This document shows positions 17,422 to 26,947 of a stretch of DNA of 64,000 nucleotides, piece by piece. Every line of letters begins with the position of its first letter. Positions within the stretch are counted from its first letter, which is position 1. The DNA is taken from assembly GCF_014280875.1 (NCBI RefSeq), contig NZ_JACLAL010000002.1, positions 558,001-622,000 of the forward strand, in the 5' to 3' direction. The notes beneath the pieces were generated by a model that had not been told where the DNA came from, ran no database searches, and worked only from the letters and a program-made list of their open reading frames with translations. Made by a program: the position numbers and the translations under genes. Source of the stretch: Paenirhizobium daejeonense. GTDB lineage: Bacteria > Pseudomonadota > Alphaproteobacteria > Rhizobiales > Rhizobiaceae.

Positions 17422-20219
17422 GCGCTTTGCCCTTTGCCTTCGCCGCCCCTGCCGTTCTGATTGCCCTTGCCGCCCTGCCATTGATCTGGTGGCTGCTCAA
17501 GCTCACCCCGCCGCGCCCCAAGGCGGAGGTGTTTCCGCCGCTCGGGATTTTGGCCTCGGTCCTCAAGCGGGAGGAAACGCCGTCGAGAAGCCCGTGGTGG
17601 CTGACCCTGTTGCGTATGGCGATTACCGCGCTTGCGATCTTCGCGCTCGCCGATCCGGTGATGAACCCTCGCAACGCCTCCGTATCGGGCGATGGCCCGC
17701 TGGTTCTCGTCATCGACAACGGCTGGTCGACATCGACCGACTGGGACCGCCGGATCGCGACCGCCGAGGCGCTGATCGGTGACGCGTCCGACGCGAGCCT
17801 GCCGGTATCGCTCGTATTCACCGCCGATCCAAGTCACGATCCCGTGCCCGTTGCCGCCAGCACCGCGCTCGAAAGACTGCATGCAGCCGCGCCGAAGCCT
17901 TTGCGGCCCGACCGCGAGCGCGCCATCGGTGCGCTCAGAGAAGCACTCCAGTCCACCCGCCCCGGCACGCTTGTCTTCTTCTCCGACGGCCTTTCGTCGC
18001 GTGAGAATGACACGACCATGGCCGACCTCGCGGCCCTTTCGCCCTATCAGTTCAGGCTGGCCGAGGGTGACGGCAAGGCAGCAGTCGCCATCACCGGCGC
18101 GACCAACGGATCCAACGCTCTGGAAGTCAACCTTTCCCGGCTTTCAACGAATAGCGCGGCCAGCGTGAACATCGAGGCGCAGGATAGGCAGGGCCGCGTG
18201 ATCGCTACCGGCATGGCCAATTTCCGCAGTGGAGAAAACGTGGCAAAGGCTGCGGTAAACGCACCGTTCGAACTGCGTAACGATTTCGCCCGGCTCTCCG
18301 TCGTCGGCCTCGGCACCGCCGGCGCCACGCATCTGCTGGACGACGGCTTCCGCCGTCGCCGTGTCGCGCTGATCTCCGGCGAGGCAGGCGACGAATTCCA
18401 GCCGCTGCTTTCGCCGCTCTATTACATCGAACGCGCGCTTGCCCCCTATGCCGATCTGATGAAGCCCGACGTCACGGATCTTGCCGTGTCGATTCCGGAG
18501 TTCCTGTCGCGCAATCCCTCCGTCATCGTGCTCGCCGATGTCGGTCGTCTGCCTGCTGAAGTCTATGATCCGCTGCAGCGCTGGATTTCGCGCGGGGGAA
18601 CGCTGATCCGCTTTGCCGGCCCGCGTCTTGCCGCCGCCCCCTCTGGCGACCCCCTGCTTCCCGTCATCCTGCGTCAGGGCGAGCGCGCACTCGGCGGCGC
18701 CCTGTCATGGGCAGAGCCCCAGCCACTGGCGGATTTCCCGCGCTTTGGTCCCTTCGCCGGCATGGCCCGCCCGCAGGACATCCTCGTCAAGCGACAGGTG
18801 CTTGCCGAGCCTACGCCCGACCTCGCGGAACGCACCTGGGCAAGCCTTGCCGATGGAACGCCGCTCGTCACCGTCCGGGAAAACGGCGCAGGCCGCATCG
18901 TGCTTTTCCATGTCAGCGCGGAAGCCACATGGTCGGATCTTCCGATCTCCGGCCATTTCGTTGAAATGCTCCGCCGCCTCATTCAGCTTTCCCGCGTCGG
19001 CACCGCCGCCGAAGGCGGCGACGCGACCGCTCCGGCCCTTCCGCCCTATCGCCTGCTGACGGCTTCGGGCACCATGACCAGCGAAGCCGGAACCGCCCGC
19101 CCCTTAAGCCTTGGCAACAAACGTCCTCTGGCATCTACCTTCGACAATCCGCCGGGCCTCTATGGCACCGAGGACGGCTTCGTCGCCCTGAACCTTCTGC
19201 CTTCGGACAGCGAACTGACCCCGCTTCCTCAGGATGCCAATGTGCAGGTCTCGCGCGAGCGACTTGCCGGCTCTGCCGCCAAGCCGCTGAAACCGGCGCT
19301 CCTGTCGATCGCCTTTGCCCTGCTCGTGCTGGATAGTGTTGTGGTGCTTTTCATGAACGGCGTCTTTGCCCGCCTTCCCGGCCGCACCACCACGACCGGT
19401 ATAGCCATGACGATAGCCGCATTGCTGATGCTCCCTGACGACCTGCTCGCTGCCGATGCGAAACCCGGCGACGAACTGATCCTCGAGCGGCTCGACAACA
19501 CCCATCTCGCCTATGTCATCACCGGCGAGCCGGAAGTGGACCGTATCTCGGAACGCGGGCTTATAGGCCTCACCGATTTCCTCACCTACCGGACGACGCT
19601 CGAACCCGCCCCTCCGGTGGGCCTCGACATTTCCAAGGACGAGCTGTCCTTCTACCCGATCATCTTCTGGCCGGTATCGGCGACCGCACCCATGCCCTCG
19701 GCCGCCGCCATCAGCCGCATCGACGCCTATATGCGCGCCGGCGGCACGGTGCTCTTCGATACCCGCGACCAGATCTCCGCCCTTGGGGGAGATGCCGGCC
19801 CGAGCGCCAATGGAGAGCGTCTCCAGGCGATCCTCGCCACCATCGACATTCCGCCGCTGGAACCCGTTCCGTCCGACCACGTACTGGCGCGGTCGTTCTA
19901 TCTTCTATCGAATTTCCCCGGCCGCTACACCGGCAGCCCCCTCTGGGTCGAGGCAAGGCAGGAAGCGAAAAAAGCGGATAGCGCCGTCGCCTCCGCAGGC
20001 GATGGCGTCTCTCCGATCCTGATTACCGGTAACGACATGCTCGCCGCCTGGGCAATCGAGGACAACGGCGCCCCGATGATGCCGACCGTCCCTCCGGACG
20101 AGATGCAGCGGGAAATGTCTTACCGCGCCGGGGTGAACATCATGATGTACATGCTGACCGGCAACTACAAGGCCGATCAGGTGCACATTCCCGACCTCCT
20201 GGAACGGTTGGGCCAGTGA
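17418..20219 (+). CDS. BatA-like N-terminal / DUF4159 membrane protein
   Basis: A 933-residue protein. The N-terminus has two membrane helices with LIWWLLKLTPPRPKAEVFPP typical of the BatA/aerotolerance N-terminal domain, then a VWA-like segment (LVLVIDNGWSTSTDWDRR). Another pair of helices falls near residues 615-675, and the last ~230 residues (DELILERLDNTHLAYVITGE onward) form a DUF4159 domain. Proteins of this make-up are envelope components of MoxR operons; the precise role is unknown. Translation is coupled to the DUF58 gene. Confidence 0.88.
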   Translation: MSALPFAFAAPAVLIALAALPLIWWLLKLTPPRPKAEVFPPLGILASVLKREETPSRSPWWLTLLRMAITALAIFALADPVMNPRNASVSGDGPLVLVIDNGWSTSTDWDRRIATAEALIGDASDASLPVSLVFTADPSHDPVPVAASTALERLHAAAPKPLRPDRERAIGALREALQSTRPGTLVFFSDGLSSRENDTTMADLAALSPYQFRLAEGDGKAAVAITGATNGSNALEVNLSRLSTNSAASVNIEAQDRQGRVIATGMANFRSGENVAKAAVNAPFELRNDFARLSVVGLGTAGATHLLDDGFRRRRVALISGEAGDEFQPLLSPLYYIERALAPYADLMKPDVTDLAVSIPEFLSRNPSVIVLADVGRLPAEVYDPLQRWISRGGTLIRFAGPRLAAAPSGDPLLPVILRQGERALGGALSWAEPQPLADFPRFGPFAGMARPQDILVKRQVLAEPTPDLAERTWASLADGTPLVTVRENGAGRIVLFHVSAEATWSDLPISGHFVEMLRRLIQLSRVGTAAEGGDATAPALPPYRLLTASGTMTSEAGTARPLSLGNKRPLASTFDNPPGLYGTEDGFVALNLLPSDSELTPLPQDANVQVSRERLAGSAAKPLKPALLSIAFALLVLDSVVVLFMNGVFARLPGRTTTTGIAMTIAALLMLPDDLLAADAKPGDELILERLDNTHLAYVITGEPEVDRISERGLIGLTDFLTYRTTLEPAPPVGLDISKDELSFYPIIFWPVSATAPMPSAAAISRIDAYMRAGGTVLFDTRDQISALGGDAGPSANGERLQAILATIDIPPLEPVPSDHVLARSFYLLSNFPGRYTGSPLWVEARQEAKKADSAVASAGDGVSPILITGNDMLAAWAIEDNGAPMMPTVPPDEMQREMSYRAGVNIMMYMLTGNYKADQVHIPDLLERLGQ

Positions 20220-20220
20220 C

Positions 20221-22293
20221 ATGACGATCGAATTCGCCCCCTTCATTCCTTGGTCCGTTCTGGTAATCCTCGCAGTGCTGATCGCGCTGCTGCTGGGGGT
20301 TGGCCTCCTGAAACGGGTGCGCGGCACGGTCCTCCGCTTCGTCGCCTCCGCCGCCGTGCTTGCCGCTCTCGCCAATCCGCTGCTGTTGCAGGAAGAGCGC
20401 GAGCCGCTGAGCACCATCGTCCCCGTCATCGTCGACCGCAGCCAGAGCCAGGAAGCGCCCGGACGCACGGCCATGACCGACGAGGCGTTGAAGGCATTGA
20501 CCGATCGCCTGTCTCGCTTTGCCCGCATCGAGCCGCGTATCATCGAGGTGAAGAACCCGCCAACCAACGATTCTCCCTCAACAAGGCTTTTCGAGGCGCT
20601 GGCGTCTTCCATCACGGACGTTCCGCCGACCCGCGTCGGCGGCGCGATCATGCTGACAGACGGTCAGGTGCACGACATTCCGGCAATCGGCCAGTCCCTC
20701 GGCTTCGAGGCCCCCCTGCATGCGCTGATAACCGGCAAAGCGGATGAATTCGACCGCCGAATCGAAGTCCGTCAGGCCCCGCGCTTCGGCATTGTCAACG
20801 ACCCGCAGGAGCTAACCTTCCGCGTTTTCGACGATGGCAAGAAGACGGATGCGCCGGCGGAAGTCACAGTACTGATGAACGGCGAGGAGATCGCAAGGCT
20901 CAATGCTGTTCCGGGCGTTGATACGCCGCTTTCCTTCAAGGTGCCCCGCGGCGGCACCAATGTGCTTGAGTTCGATGTCGCCGGTGCGCCGGGCGAAGTC
21001 ACCGACATCAACAACAAGGCCATCCACCTGATCGAAGGCATTCGCGAAAACCTGCGGGTGCTTCTGGTATCAGGTTCGCCCCATGCCGGCGAACGCGCCT
21101 GGCGCAACCTGTTGAAGTCGGACGCCTCCGTCGATCTGGTGCACTTCACCATTCTTCGCCCGCCGGAGAAGCAGGACGGCACGCCAATCAACGAATTGTC
21201 GCTGATCGCCTTCCCGACCCGCGAACTGTTCGTCGAGAAGATCAACGATTTCGACCTGATCATTTTCGACCGTTATCAGGACCGGAAAAACGTCCTGCCG
21301 ATCCTCTACTACGACTACATCGCCGAATATGTGAAGCGCGGCGGCGCTCTGCTGATCGCGGCCGGCCCGGAACTGGCAAGCGAGGATTCGATTGCACTGA
21401 CGCCGCTCTCCTCCGTCATTCCCGCCACCCCCACCGGCGAGATGCACGAGGCGGCCTTCTATCCGCGCCTTTCCAAGGAAGGCGAACGCCACCCGGTCAC
21501 CCGTGGCCTCGATGGCTCCGCAAGCGAACCGCCGGCCTGGGGTCGCTGGTTCCGCAGCGTCGATGTGGCCAATCCCGATGGGGAAACCGTCATGACGGCG
21601 GATGGCGGTCGTCCGCTGCTGGTGCTCAACCGCTCCGGCGAAGGCCGCGTCGCCATGCTGCTGTCGGATCAGGGCTGGCTCTGGGCGCGCGGCTTCGAAG
21701 GCGGCGGCCCGCATGTTTCGCTCTACCGGCGCATCGCCCACTGGCTGATGAAGGAACCGGAACTGGAAGAAGAAGCGCTGAAGGCGCGCGCCATAGGCCG
21801 CACGCTGGAAGTGACGCGCCAGACCATCGGCGACAAGCCGGGTCCAGCCACCATCCGCACACCCTCGGGCAAGACCGAAACGCTCGACCTGACGGAAACC
21901 ATTCCCGGACTCTATCGCGGCGAACGGCGGATGGACGAAATCGGCCTGTTCACCGTCAGCAACGGCGATTTCTCGACGCTGGTGCATGTAGGTGCGGTCG
22001 ATGCGCAGGAATTCAAGGCCATGGTTTCCACCACCGAGGCGCTGGCGCCCGTTGCTGCCGCCGCCAAGGGCATGGTCGCGCGCCTCGATAATGGCAATGG
22101 TGGCATCCGCGTGCCGGACATTGTTCCGGTCAGCAGCGAGGTCCGGGTGACCGATAACCGGCGCATGTTGATCCGCCTCACGGATGAAACCGTGCTCAAG
22201 GGCGTAAACACCCTGCCCCTGTTTGCCGGCTTTGCGGGCCTTGCCGTCCTGCTCTTCGCAGTCTCCGCCATGTGGTGGCGCGAAGGACGATAG
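20221..22293 (+). CDS. Large membrane protein of the MoxR operon (glutamine-amidotransferase-like fold region)
   Basis: A 690-residue protein with two N-terminal helices, a VWA-like segment (PVIVDRSQSQEAPGR), a central region (NLRVLLVSGSPHAGERAWRN to YVKRGGALLIAAGPE) that resembles the class I amidotransferase-like domain found in such operons, and one C-terminal helix (TLPLFAGFAGLAVLLFAVSA). No catalytic Cys is visible, so it is probably non-enzymatic. It starts one base after the DUF4159 stop and closes the operon. Confidence 0.8.
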   Translation: MTIEFAPFIPWSVLVILAVLIALLLGVGLLKRVRGTVLRFVASAAVLAALANPLLLQEEREPLSTIVPVIVDRSQSQEAPGRTAMTDEALKALTDRLSRFARIEPRIIEVKNPPTNDSPSTRLFEALASSITDVPPTRVGGAIMLTDGQVHDIPAIGQSLGFEAPLHALITGKADEFDRRIEVRQAPRFGIVNDPQELTFRVFDDGKKTDAPAEVTVLMNGEEIARLNAVPGVDTPLSFKVPRGGTNVLEFDVAGAPGEVTDINNKAIHLIEGIRENLRVLLVSGSPHAGERAWRNLLKSDASVDLVHFTILRPPEKQDGTPINELSLIAFPTRELFVEKINDFDLIIFDRYQDRKNVLPILYYDYIAEYVKRGGALLIAAGPELASEDSIALTPLSSVIPATPTGEMHEAAFYPRLSKEGERHPVTRGLDGSASEPPAWGRWFRSVDVANPDGETVMTADGGRPLLVLNRSGEGRVAMLLSDQGWLWARGFEGGGPHVSLYRRIAHWLMKEPELEEEALKARAIGRTLEVTRQTIGDKPGPATIRTPSGKTETLDLTETIPGLYRGERRMDEIGLFTVSNGDFSTLVHVGAVDAQEFKAMVSTTEALAPVAAAAKGMVARLDNGNGGIRVPDIVPVSSEVRVTDNRRMLIRLTDETVLKGVNTLPLFAGFAGLAVLLFAVSAMWWREGR

Positions 22294-22401
22294 TCCTTCC
22301 GCCGTTTTCGGATCACTTTAGAGACCCGCTGCTCTTGTCATCCTGCATGCCGCCGTCGCAAAACGGTGAGCAAGACTGCACGACATGACCCGGGATTAGC
22401 C

Positions 22402-22821
22402 ATGCCTTTGGAACTGGAAGTATTCGACAGTGCCGCAGACGAGGATCGCGCCACCATCCGCAAGGGAATTCTCGACTACAATGAGGGAATGCTCGGCCCG
22501 ACGGACCGGAAAAACATATTCATCCCGTTGAAGGATGGCGAGGGCAAGATCGAAGGCGGCCTGATCGGCTATACGGGGCGCGGCTGGCTTTATACCGAAA
22601 TGCTGTTCGTACCCGAGCATATGCGCGGTCAGGGCCTTGCCGGAAAGCTGCTGGAGCGGGCGGAAATAGAAGCAAGGGAGCGCAACTGCGTCGGCGCCTA
22701 TATCGACACCATCAATCCGGAAGCCTGCCGCGTTTATCAGCGGCAGGGCTACGAGATCTGTGGCAGGATCGAGAATTTCAGCGGCGAATACGCCATCACC
22801 TGGCTCAGGAAGCGATTTTGA
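22402..22821 (+). CDS. GNAT-family N-acetyltransferase
   Basis: A 139-residue acetyltransferase with the acetyl-CoA-binding motif MLFVPEHMRGQGLAGKLLER and a following YIDTINPEACRVYQRQGYE, standard GNAT motifs A and B. The start is unsure: ATG 22402 begins the conserved part, while GTG 22366 adds twelve residues. No strong ribosome site is visible for either. Its 3' end overlaps the next, convergent GNAT gene by 17 bases. The substrate is unknown. Confidence 0.82.
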   Translation: MPLELEVFDSAADEDRATIRKGILDYNEGMLGPTDRKNIFIPLKDGEGKIEGGLIGYTGRGWLYTEMLFVPEHMRGQGLAGKLLERAEIEARERNCVGAYIDTINPEACRVYQRQGYEICGRIENFSGEYAITWLRKRF

Positions 22822-23368
22822 GAGCTTCCGTCTCGGTTTCAGCTTCGGACGCCGGCTCTTTCCACTGGCATTCCCGCCAGGCGATCACACCCTTCAGGCG
22901 CTCATGCACGCCTTCCGCCATCGGCACCACCAGAACCCGCGCGGGATCGACCGGACCCGGAAAATCAAGCGCCTTCCACGCCACCTTCTCGAAGCCGAGC
23001 GGCATGTAGTACGGCGGATCACCGACGAGAATGACCGCCTCGGAACCCTTCCGCCGGGCAGCCTCGATGGCGATACGGACCAGTTCGCGCCCGATGCCCT
23101 TGCTCTTGTGCGAGGGCCGCACGGCAAGAGGTCCGAGCAGATGGCCTTTAACGTCGCCAGCTATCACCGGCGTCATCCGAACCGATGCGATGGTCTCGCC
23201 GTCGTCGGCGCAAATGAAGGAAAGCGACCGGTCGTGCGGTCCCTGCTCCCGAATGCGGGCGGCAGCGCGGGTGAACCGGCCGGGACCGAATGCTTCTTCG
23301 TTGATGAGTTCGATTACGGCGTCGTGCGACGCATCCTCAGTGAGGTAGACGAGGTCGTGATTTTTCAT
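22805..23368 (-). CDS. GNAT-family N-acetyltransferase, YhbS type
   Basis: A 187-residue acetyltransferase. GPLAVRPSHKSKGIGRELVR binds acetyl-CoA, and VILVGDPPYYMPLGFEKVAW is the usual YhbS-like (COG3153) motif. It faces, and slightly overlaps, the unrelated GNAT gene on the other strand. No link to the neighbours is evident and the substrate is unknown. Confidence 0.88.
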   Translation of the reverse strand: MKNHDLVYLTEDASHDAVIELINEEAFGPGRFTRAAARIREQGPHDRSLSFICADDGETIASVRMTPVIAGDVKGHLLGPLAVRPSHKSKGIGRELVRIAIEAARRKGSEAVILVGDPPYYMPLGFEKVAWKALDFPGPVDPARVLVVPMAEGVHERLKGVIAWRECQWKEPASEAETETEALKIAS

Positions 23369-23627
23369 GAAATGACCGAAACCAGCAGAGCAGACGTAGA
23401 TATGGGTTCTCGTTAACGCCTAGGGGCGTTCGGGAAGCATCAGCGTCGTCGCAGGGTCCGTGGTACGGTCATGGGGCCTTCATCCTTGAGGTGGAAATCC
23501 GGATAGCAGCATTTTTTCTCTCCGTCCAACGGAAAAACACACCGTTCATCCTTTCGCGTCTCGCAATCGCGGCGCCAAACCGTATTTTCAGCCCACGACA
23601 CGGGAAGAAACTAGAAGGAGTTACCCG

Positions 23628-24608
23628 ATGGGCATGCTGATCGAAGGTACCTGGCATGACGTCTGGTACGACACCAAGGCAACCGCTGGACATTTCCGTC
23701 GCGGCGATTCGACTTTTCGCAACTGGGTCACCGCAGACGGCAGTGCCGGCCCGACCGGACGCGCAGGCTTCAAGGCAGAGGCCGACCGCTATCATCTTTA
23801 TGTCTCCTACGCCTGTCCCTGGGCGCACCGCACGCTGATCTTCCGCAAGCTCAAGGGCCTTGAGGACCTGATTTCCGTCTCGGTGGTGGATCCGCTGATG
23901 CTGGAAAACGGTTGGGAATTTCATGACCGCGACGGCGCAACCATCGACCACCTCTTCGGCTCGCGCGCGCTCTGGGAAATCTATGTGAAGGCCGATCCCG
24001 CCTATAGCGGTCGCGTCACCGTTCCTGTCCTCTGGGACAAGCAGACGGGCACTATCGTCTCGAACGAGTCCTCCGAGATCATCCGCATGTTCAACAGCGC
24101 CTTTAACGGCCTGACCGGCAACACGCTGGATTTTTACCCGGAGATACTGCGCGGCGAGATCGACGAACTCAACAAGCGCGTCTACGATACCCTCAACAAC
24201 GGCGTCTACAAGTCGGGCTTCGCCACCACGCAAGCCGCCTATGAGAGCGCCGTCTATCCACTGTTCGAAACCCTCGACTGGCTGGAAGAGCGGCTGGCCA
24301 GACAGCGCTACCTGTTCGGCAACAGCCAGACGGAAGCCGACTGGCGGCTGTTCACCACCCTCGTCCGCTTCGACGCTGTTTATGTCGGTCACTTCAAATG
24401 CAATATCCGCAGGATCGAGGATTATCCGAGCCTGTCAGCCTACCTCCGCGATCTCTACCAGACGCCGGGCGTGGCGGAGACGGTCAACATGCGCCACATC
24501 AAGGACCACTATTACCGCAGCCACAAGACCATCAACCCGACAGGCGTCGTGCCGGTCGGCCCGGCTCTTGATTTCAATCGCCCGCATGCGCGAGAAAAGC
24601 TCGCCTGA
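23628..24608 (+). CDS. Glutathionyl-hydroquinone reductase (Xi-class glutathione transferase)
   Basis: A 326-residue enzyme of the YqjG/PcpF/ECM4 group. The thioredoxin-like domain has YVSYACPWAHRTLIFRKLKG with the catalytic Cys at 63; the C-terminal helical domain includes ESAVYPLFETLDWLEERLAR and FTTLVRFDAVYVGHFKCN, the typical Tyr-rich Xi-class signature. It reduces glutathionyl-hydroquinones in the cytoplasm, a detoxification step. ATG 23628 has GAAGGAG upstream. Confidence 0.93.
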   Translation: MGMLIEGTWHDVWYDTKATAGHFRRGDSTFRNWVTADGSAGPTGRAGFKAEADRYHLYVSYACPWAHRTLIFRKLKGLEDLISVSVVDPLMLENGWEFHDRDGATIDHLFGSRALWEIYVKADPAYSGRVTVPVLWDKQTGTIVSNESSEIIRMFNSAFNGLTGNTLDFYPEILRGEIDELNKRVYDTLNNGVYKSGFATTQAAYESAVYPLFETLDWLEERLARQRYLFGNSQTEADWRLFTTLVRFDAVYVGHFKCNIRRIEDYPSLSAYLRDLYQTPGVAETVNMRHIKDHYYRSHKTINPTGVVPVGPALDFNRPHAREKLA

Positions 24609-24617
24609 GTTTTCCGG

Positions 24618-25109
24618 TCACCAGATATCGGCGGGGTTTACCTCGCCGTTGATCTCCGCCAGACGCCGCAAGGTCGCGGTGGTGGTATCGACCGGAAGAT
24701 CATGGAGATCGAAGAAACCGGATTCGGCGATCTCGCGATCCGGCCGGCGTGGAGCAGTTTGCCTCACCTTCGCCCGGTAGAGCATGACGTGATCCCGCAC
24801 GCTCGCCTTGCTGTTGTAGTAGACATGAAAGAGCTGCGGTGGCTCGGTCATCACCAGATTGCCCTCTTCACGCAATTCCTTTTCCAGCGCCTGCGGCACT
24901 GTTTCCCTGCGCTCCACCCCACCGCCCGGCATGTACCAGCCGGGCACATAGGTGTGGCGCACGAGGAAGATCCGGCCCTCTTCGTCGAAACAGGCCGCCC
25001 GGACACCCAGCGTCATGCCGCGCGAGATTGCGAAGTAACTGTGCAGAATACGCAACACGAACCGGGTAGTTGTCCCGGATACTTCTTCTGTTCCTTGCTG
25101 TTGCGTCAT
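24618..25109 (-). CDS. NUDIX domain-containing protein
   Basis: A 163-residue protein with a NUDIX box GGGVERRETVPQALEKELRE followed by EGN, which deviates slightly from the G(5)E(7)REUXEEXGU consensus (EEGN in place of EEXG). It is preceded by RHTYVPGWYMPGGGVE. The function would be hydrolysis of a nucleoside diphosphate linked to another group; the substrate is not predictable. It diverges from the phosphoesterase gene 41 bases away. Confidence 0.85.
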   Translation of the reverse strand: MTQQQGTEEVSGTTTRFVLRILHSYFAISRGMTLGVRAACFDEEGRIFLVRHTYVPGWYMPGGGVERRETVPQALEKELREEGNLVMTEPPQLFHVYYNSKASVRDHVMLYRAKVRQTAPRRPDREIAESGFFDLHDLPVDTTTATLRRLAEINGEVNPADIW

Positions 25110-25150
25110 TGTCCTTGCCCGCAGGAAGTGCGCTCTTTAAGAGAAGCACC

Positions 25151-26059
25151 ATGTTCAAGCTCGCGCATATATCCGACGTTCACCTTGGGCCATTGCCGAA
25201 CCTGACGATCCGTGAACTCGCTTCCAAGCGCATTACCGGATATGTGAACTGGCACCGCAACCGGCGCAAGCACCTTTTTGCCAATGCGCTCGATCTTGTG
25301 ATCGATGACCTGCGCCGACAGGAGCCCGATCATCTCGCCATCACCGGCGACCTCGTCAATCTCGCCTCGGGCATCGAGATCCGCCGCATAGCGGAATGGC
25401 TCCACGAGACCGGCGCACCGCTCGATACTTCCGTCGTTCCCGGCAATCACGATGCCTATGTGCCCGGCGCTCACGACAAGGCGGTGCAGGCCTGGTACGA
25501 CTACATGCGCGGCGACGACGACCCGATGATCTGGCGCGAAGGCCACAAGCTCTTTCCCTATATCCGCCGGCGTGGGCCTGTGGCGCTTATCGGCTGTTCC
25601 ACCTCCATCGCGACGCCGCCCTTTTCCGCCAGCGGCTTCTTCAGCGCCCGACAGGCGCGGGAAACCTCCGACCTGTTGAAGGCGGCCGGCGAGGAAGGCC
25701 TCTTTCGGGTAGTGATGATCCATCACCCGCCCATTCGCGGCGCCACCTCCTCCTACAAGCGGATGATCGGCATCCGGCGTTTCGCGGCCGCCATTTCCAC
25801 GGGCGGCGCGGAACTCGTATTGCACGGCCACACCCATCTCAATACGCTCTACTGGCTCGACAACGGACAACAGCGCGTGCCGGTGGTGGGTATTGCGTCT
25901 GCCTCCCAAGGCCCGGGCGGTCATAAGCCCCCAGCAGGCTACAATCTTTTCACCATCAACGGAGAACCCGCCAACTGGCGCCTGCAGTGGGACCGCTACG
26001 GCCTTACAGAGAGCGGAACCGAACTACGCCGTGATCATCACCAGTTTCTGACTGGATAG
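25151..26059 (+). CDS. Metallophosphoesterase
   Basis: A 302-residue calcineurin-like phosphoesterase with all five metal-binding blocks: ISDVHLG, ITGDLVN, GNHD, MIHHPP and HGHTHLN. ATG 25151 begins the conserved MFKLAHISDVHLGP; the open frame upstream encodes only an implausible extension. Such proteins hydrolyse cyclic nucleotides, lipid phosphates or similar esters with two metal ions. No signal peptide is visible. Confidence 0.92.
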   Translation: MFKLAHISDVHLGPLPNLTIRELASKRITGYVNWHRNRRKHLFANALDLVIDDLRRQEPDHLAITGDLVNLASGIEIRRIAEWLHETGAPLDTSVVPGNHDAYVPGAHDKAVQAWYDYMRGDDDPMIWREGHKLFPYIRRRGPVALIGCSTSIATPPFSASGFFSARQARETSDLLKAAGEEGLFRVVMIHHPPIRGATSSYKRMIGIRRFAAAISTGGAELVLHGHTHLNTLYWLDNGQQRVPVVGIASASQGPGGHKPPAGYNLFTINGEPANWRLQWDRYGLTESGTELRRDHHQFLTG

Positions 26060-26116
26060 GTCCCGGCCTGTTTGATGTGTGTTTGCACAGGCGCATCGCG
26101 CAAGCACGCGTCCGCT

Positions 26117-26785
26117 TCAGGTCTCGAACCCGTTCAGCTTGCGGTGATAGGCGACGATCGCCTTGAGGTTCTGCGAGATGATGACGTTTGCAGCCTGCGC
26201 CTGTTCCAGCCCGAAACCCGGCCAATCCATATGTTTGACGATGACCGGCTTGCACAACCGGAAGAACATCGATTGGCCGAACAATGAAAACACCGTCAGG
26301 GCAAGATCCTTGCCCTCGCCCGGTTGGCCGATGGCGATGGCGAGCAATTGCGAGAAACGTTCGTGCAGGGGTTCGGCCAGTTTGTCGTAAAGCAACGCGT
26401 CGAACGTCCCCGGCATCACCAGTTCCCGGGTCATGAAATTCGAGATCTGGTCAGCATCCGGCCGCGTCGAACCGATCAGCAGCAAGGTCGAGAACATGCG
26501 GTCCATCATGTCAAGCGCATCGTCTGGACTGAGATTGACCGGGAGCGGCTGCCATGCAGCCGGGCCGAGCGTCTCCTTCACCACCGCGATCACATATTCG
26601 ATGCAGGCGATCCGAAGTCCTGGCTTGCTTCCGAAATGATAGGCTATGCTGCCAATATTGGCGGCCGCATGATCGGCGATCTGGCGTGTTGACACGGCAT
26701 CGTAGCCGTAGTCGCCGAAAAGTTCGAGCGCTGCGAATACCAGGGATTCGCGCGTGGCAGCCGCGCCGGAAGCCTGCCTTGCCAT
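26117..26785 (-). CDS. TetR/AcrR transcriptional regulator, CecR/DUF1956 type
   Basis: A 222-residue regulator. The N-terminal helix-turn-helix reads ALELFGDYGYDAVSTRQIAD then IGSIAYHFGSKPGLR; the C-terminal half matches the DUF1956 domain of CecR-like regulators, including PEEL-type helices (TRELVMPGTFDALLYDKLAE). In that group the ligand domain senses antibiotics or small aromatics and often controls efflux. The target is not obvious; no transporter is adjacent. Confidence 0.88.
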   Translation of the reverse strand: MARQASGAAATRESLVFAALELFGDYGYDAVSTRQIADHAAANIGSIAYHFGSKPGLRIACIEYVIAVVKETLGPAAWQPLPVNLSPDDALDMMDRMFSTLLLIGSTRPDADQISNFMTRELVMPGTFDALLYDKLAEPLHERFSQLLAIAIGQPGEGKDLALTVFSLFGQSMFFRLCKPVIVKHMDWPGFGLEQAQAANVIISQNLKAIVAYHRKLNGFET

Positions 26786-26947
26786 CTACATCCTGCCTTA
26801 AAGCTGTCAGATCATCCGCCGACCTTGTTCGGACACATGATGACCTATGAAATCAATACGTTACTTCCCGCAATCGCTCAAGGCGCTCAATCGAGTTAGA
26901 ACCTGTCGGTTAAGAGAAAATGCTCAGGTAGAATGTCAATAATCGGA

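Noticed and set aside
22366..22401. GTG 22366 as start of the first GNAT gene
   Set aside because: The extra twelve residues are not conserved-looking and no ribosome site precedes it; kept only as an alternative.
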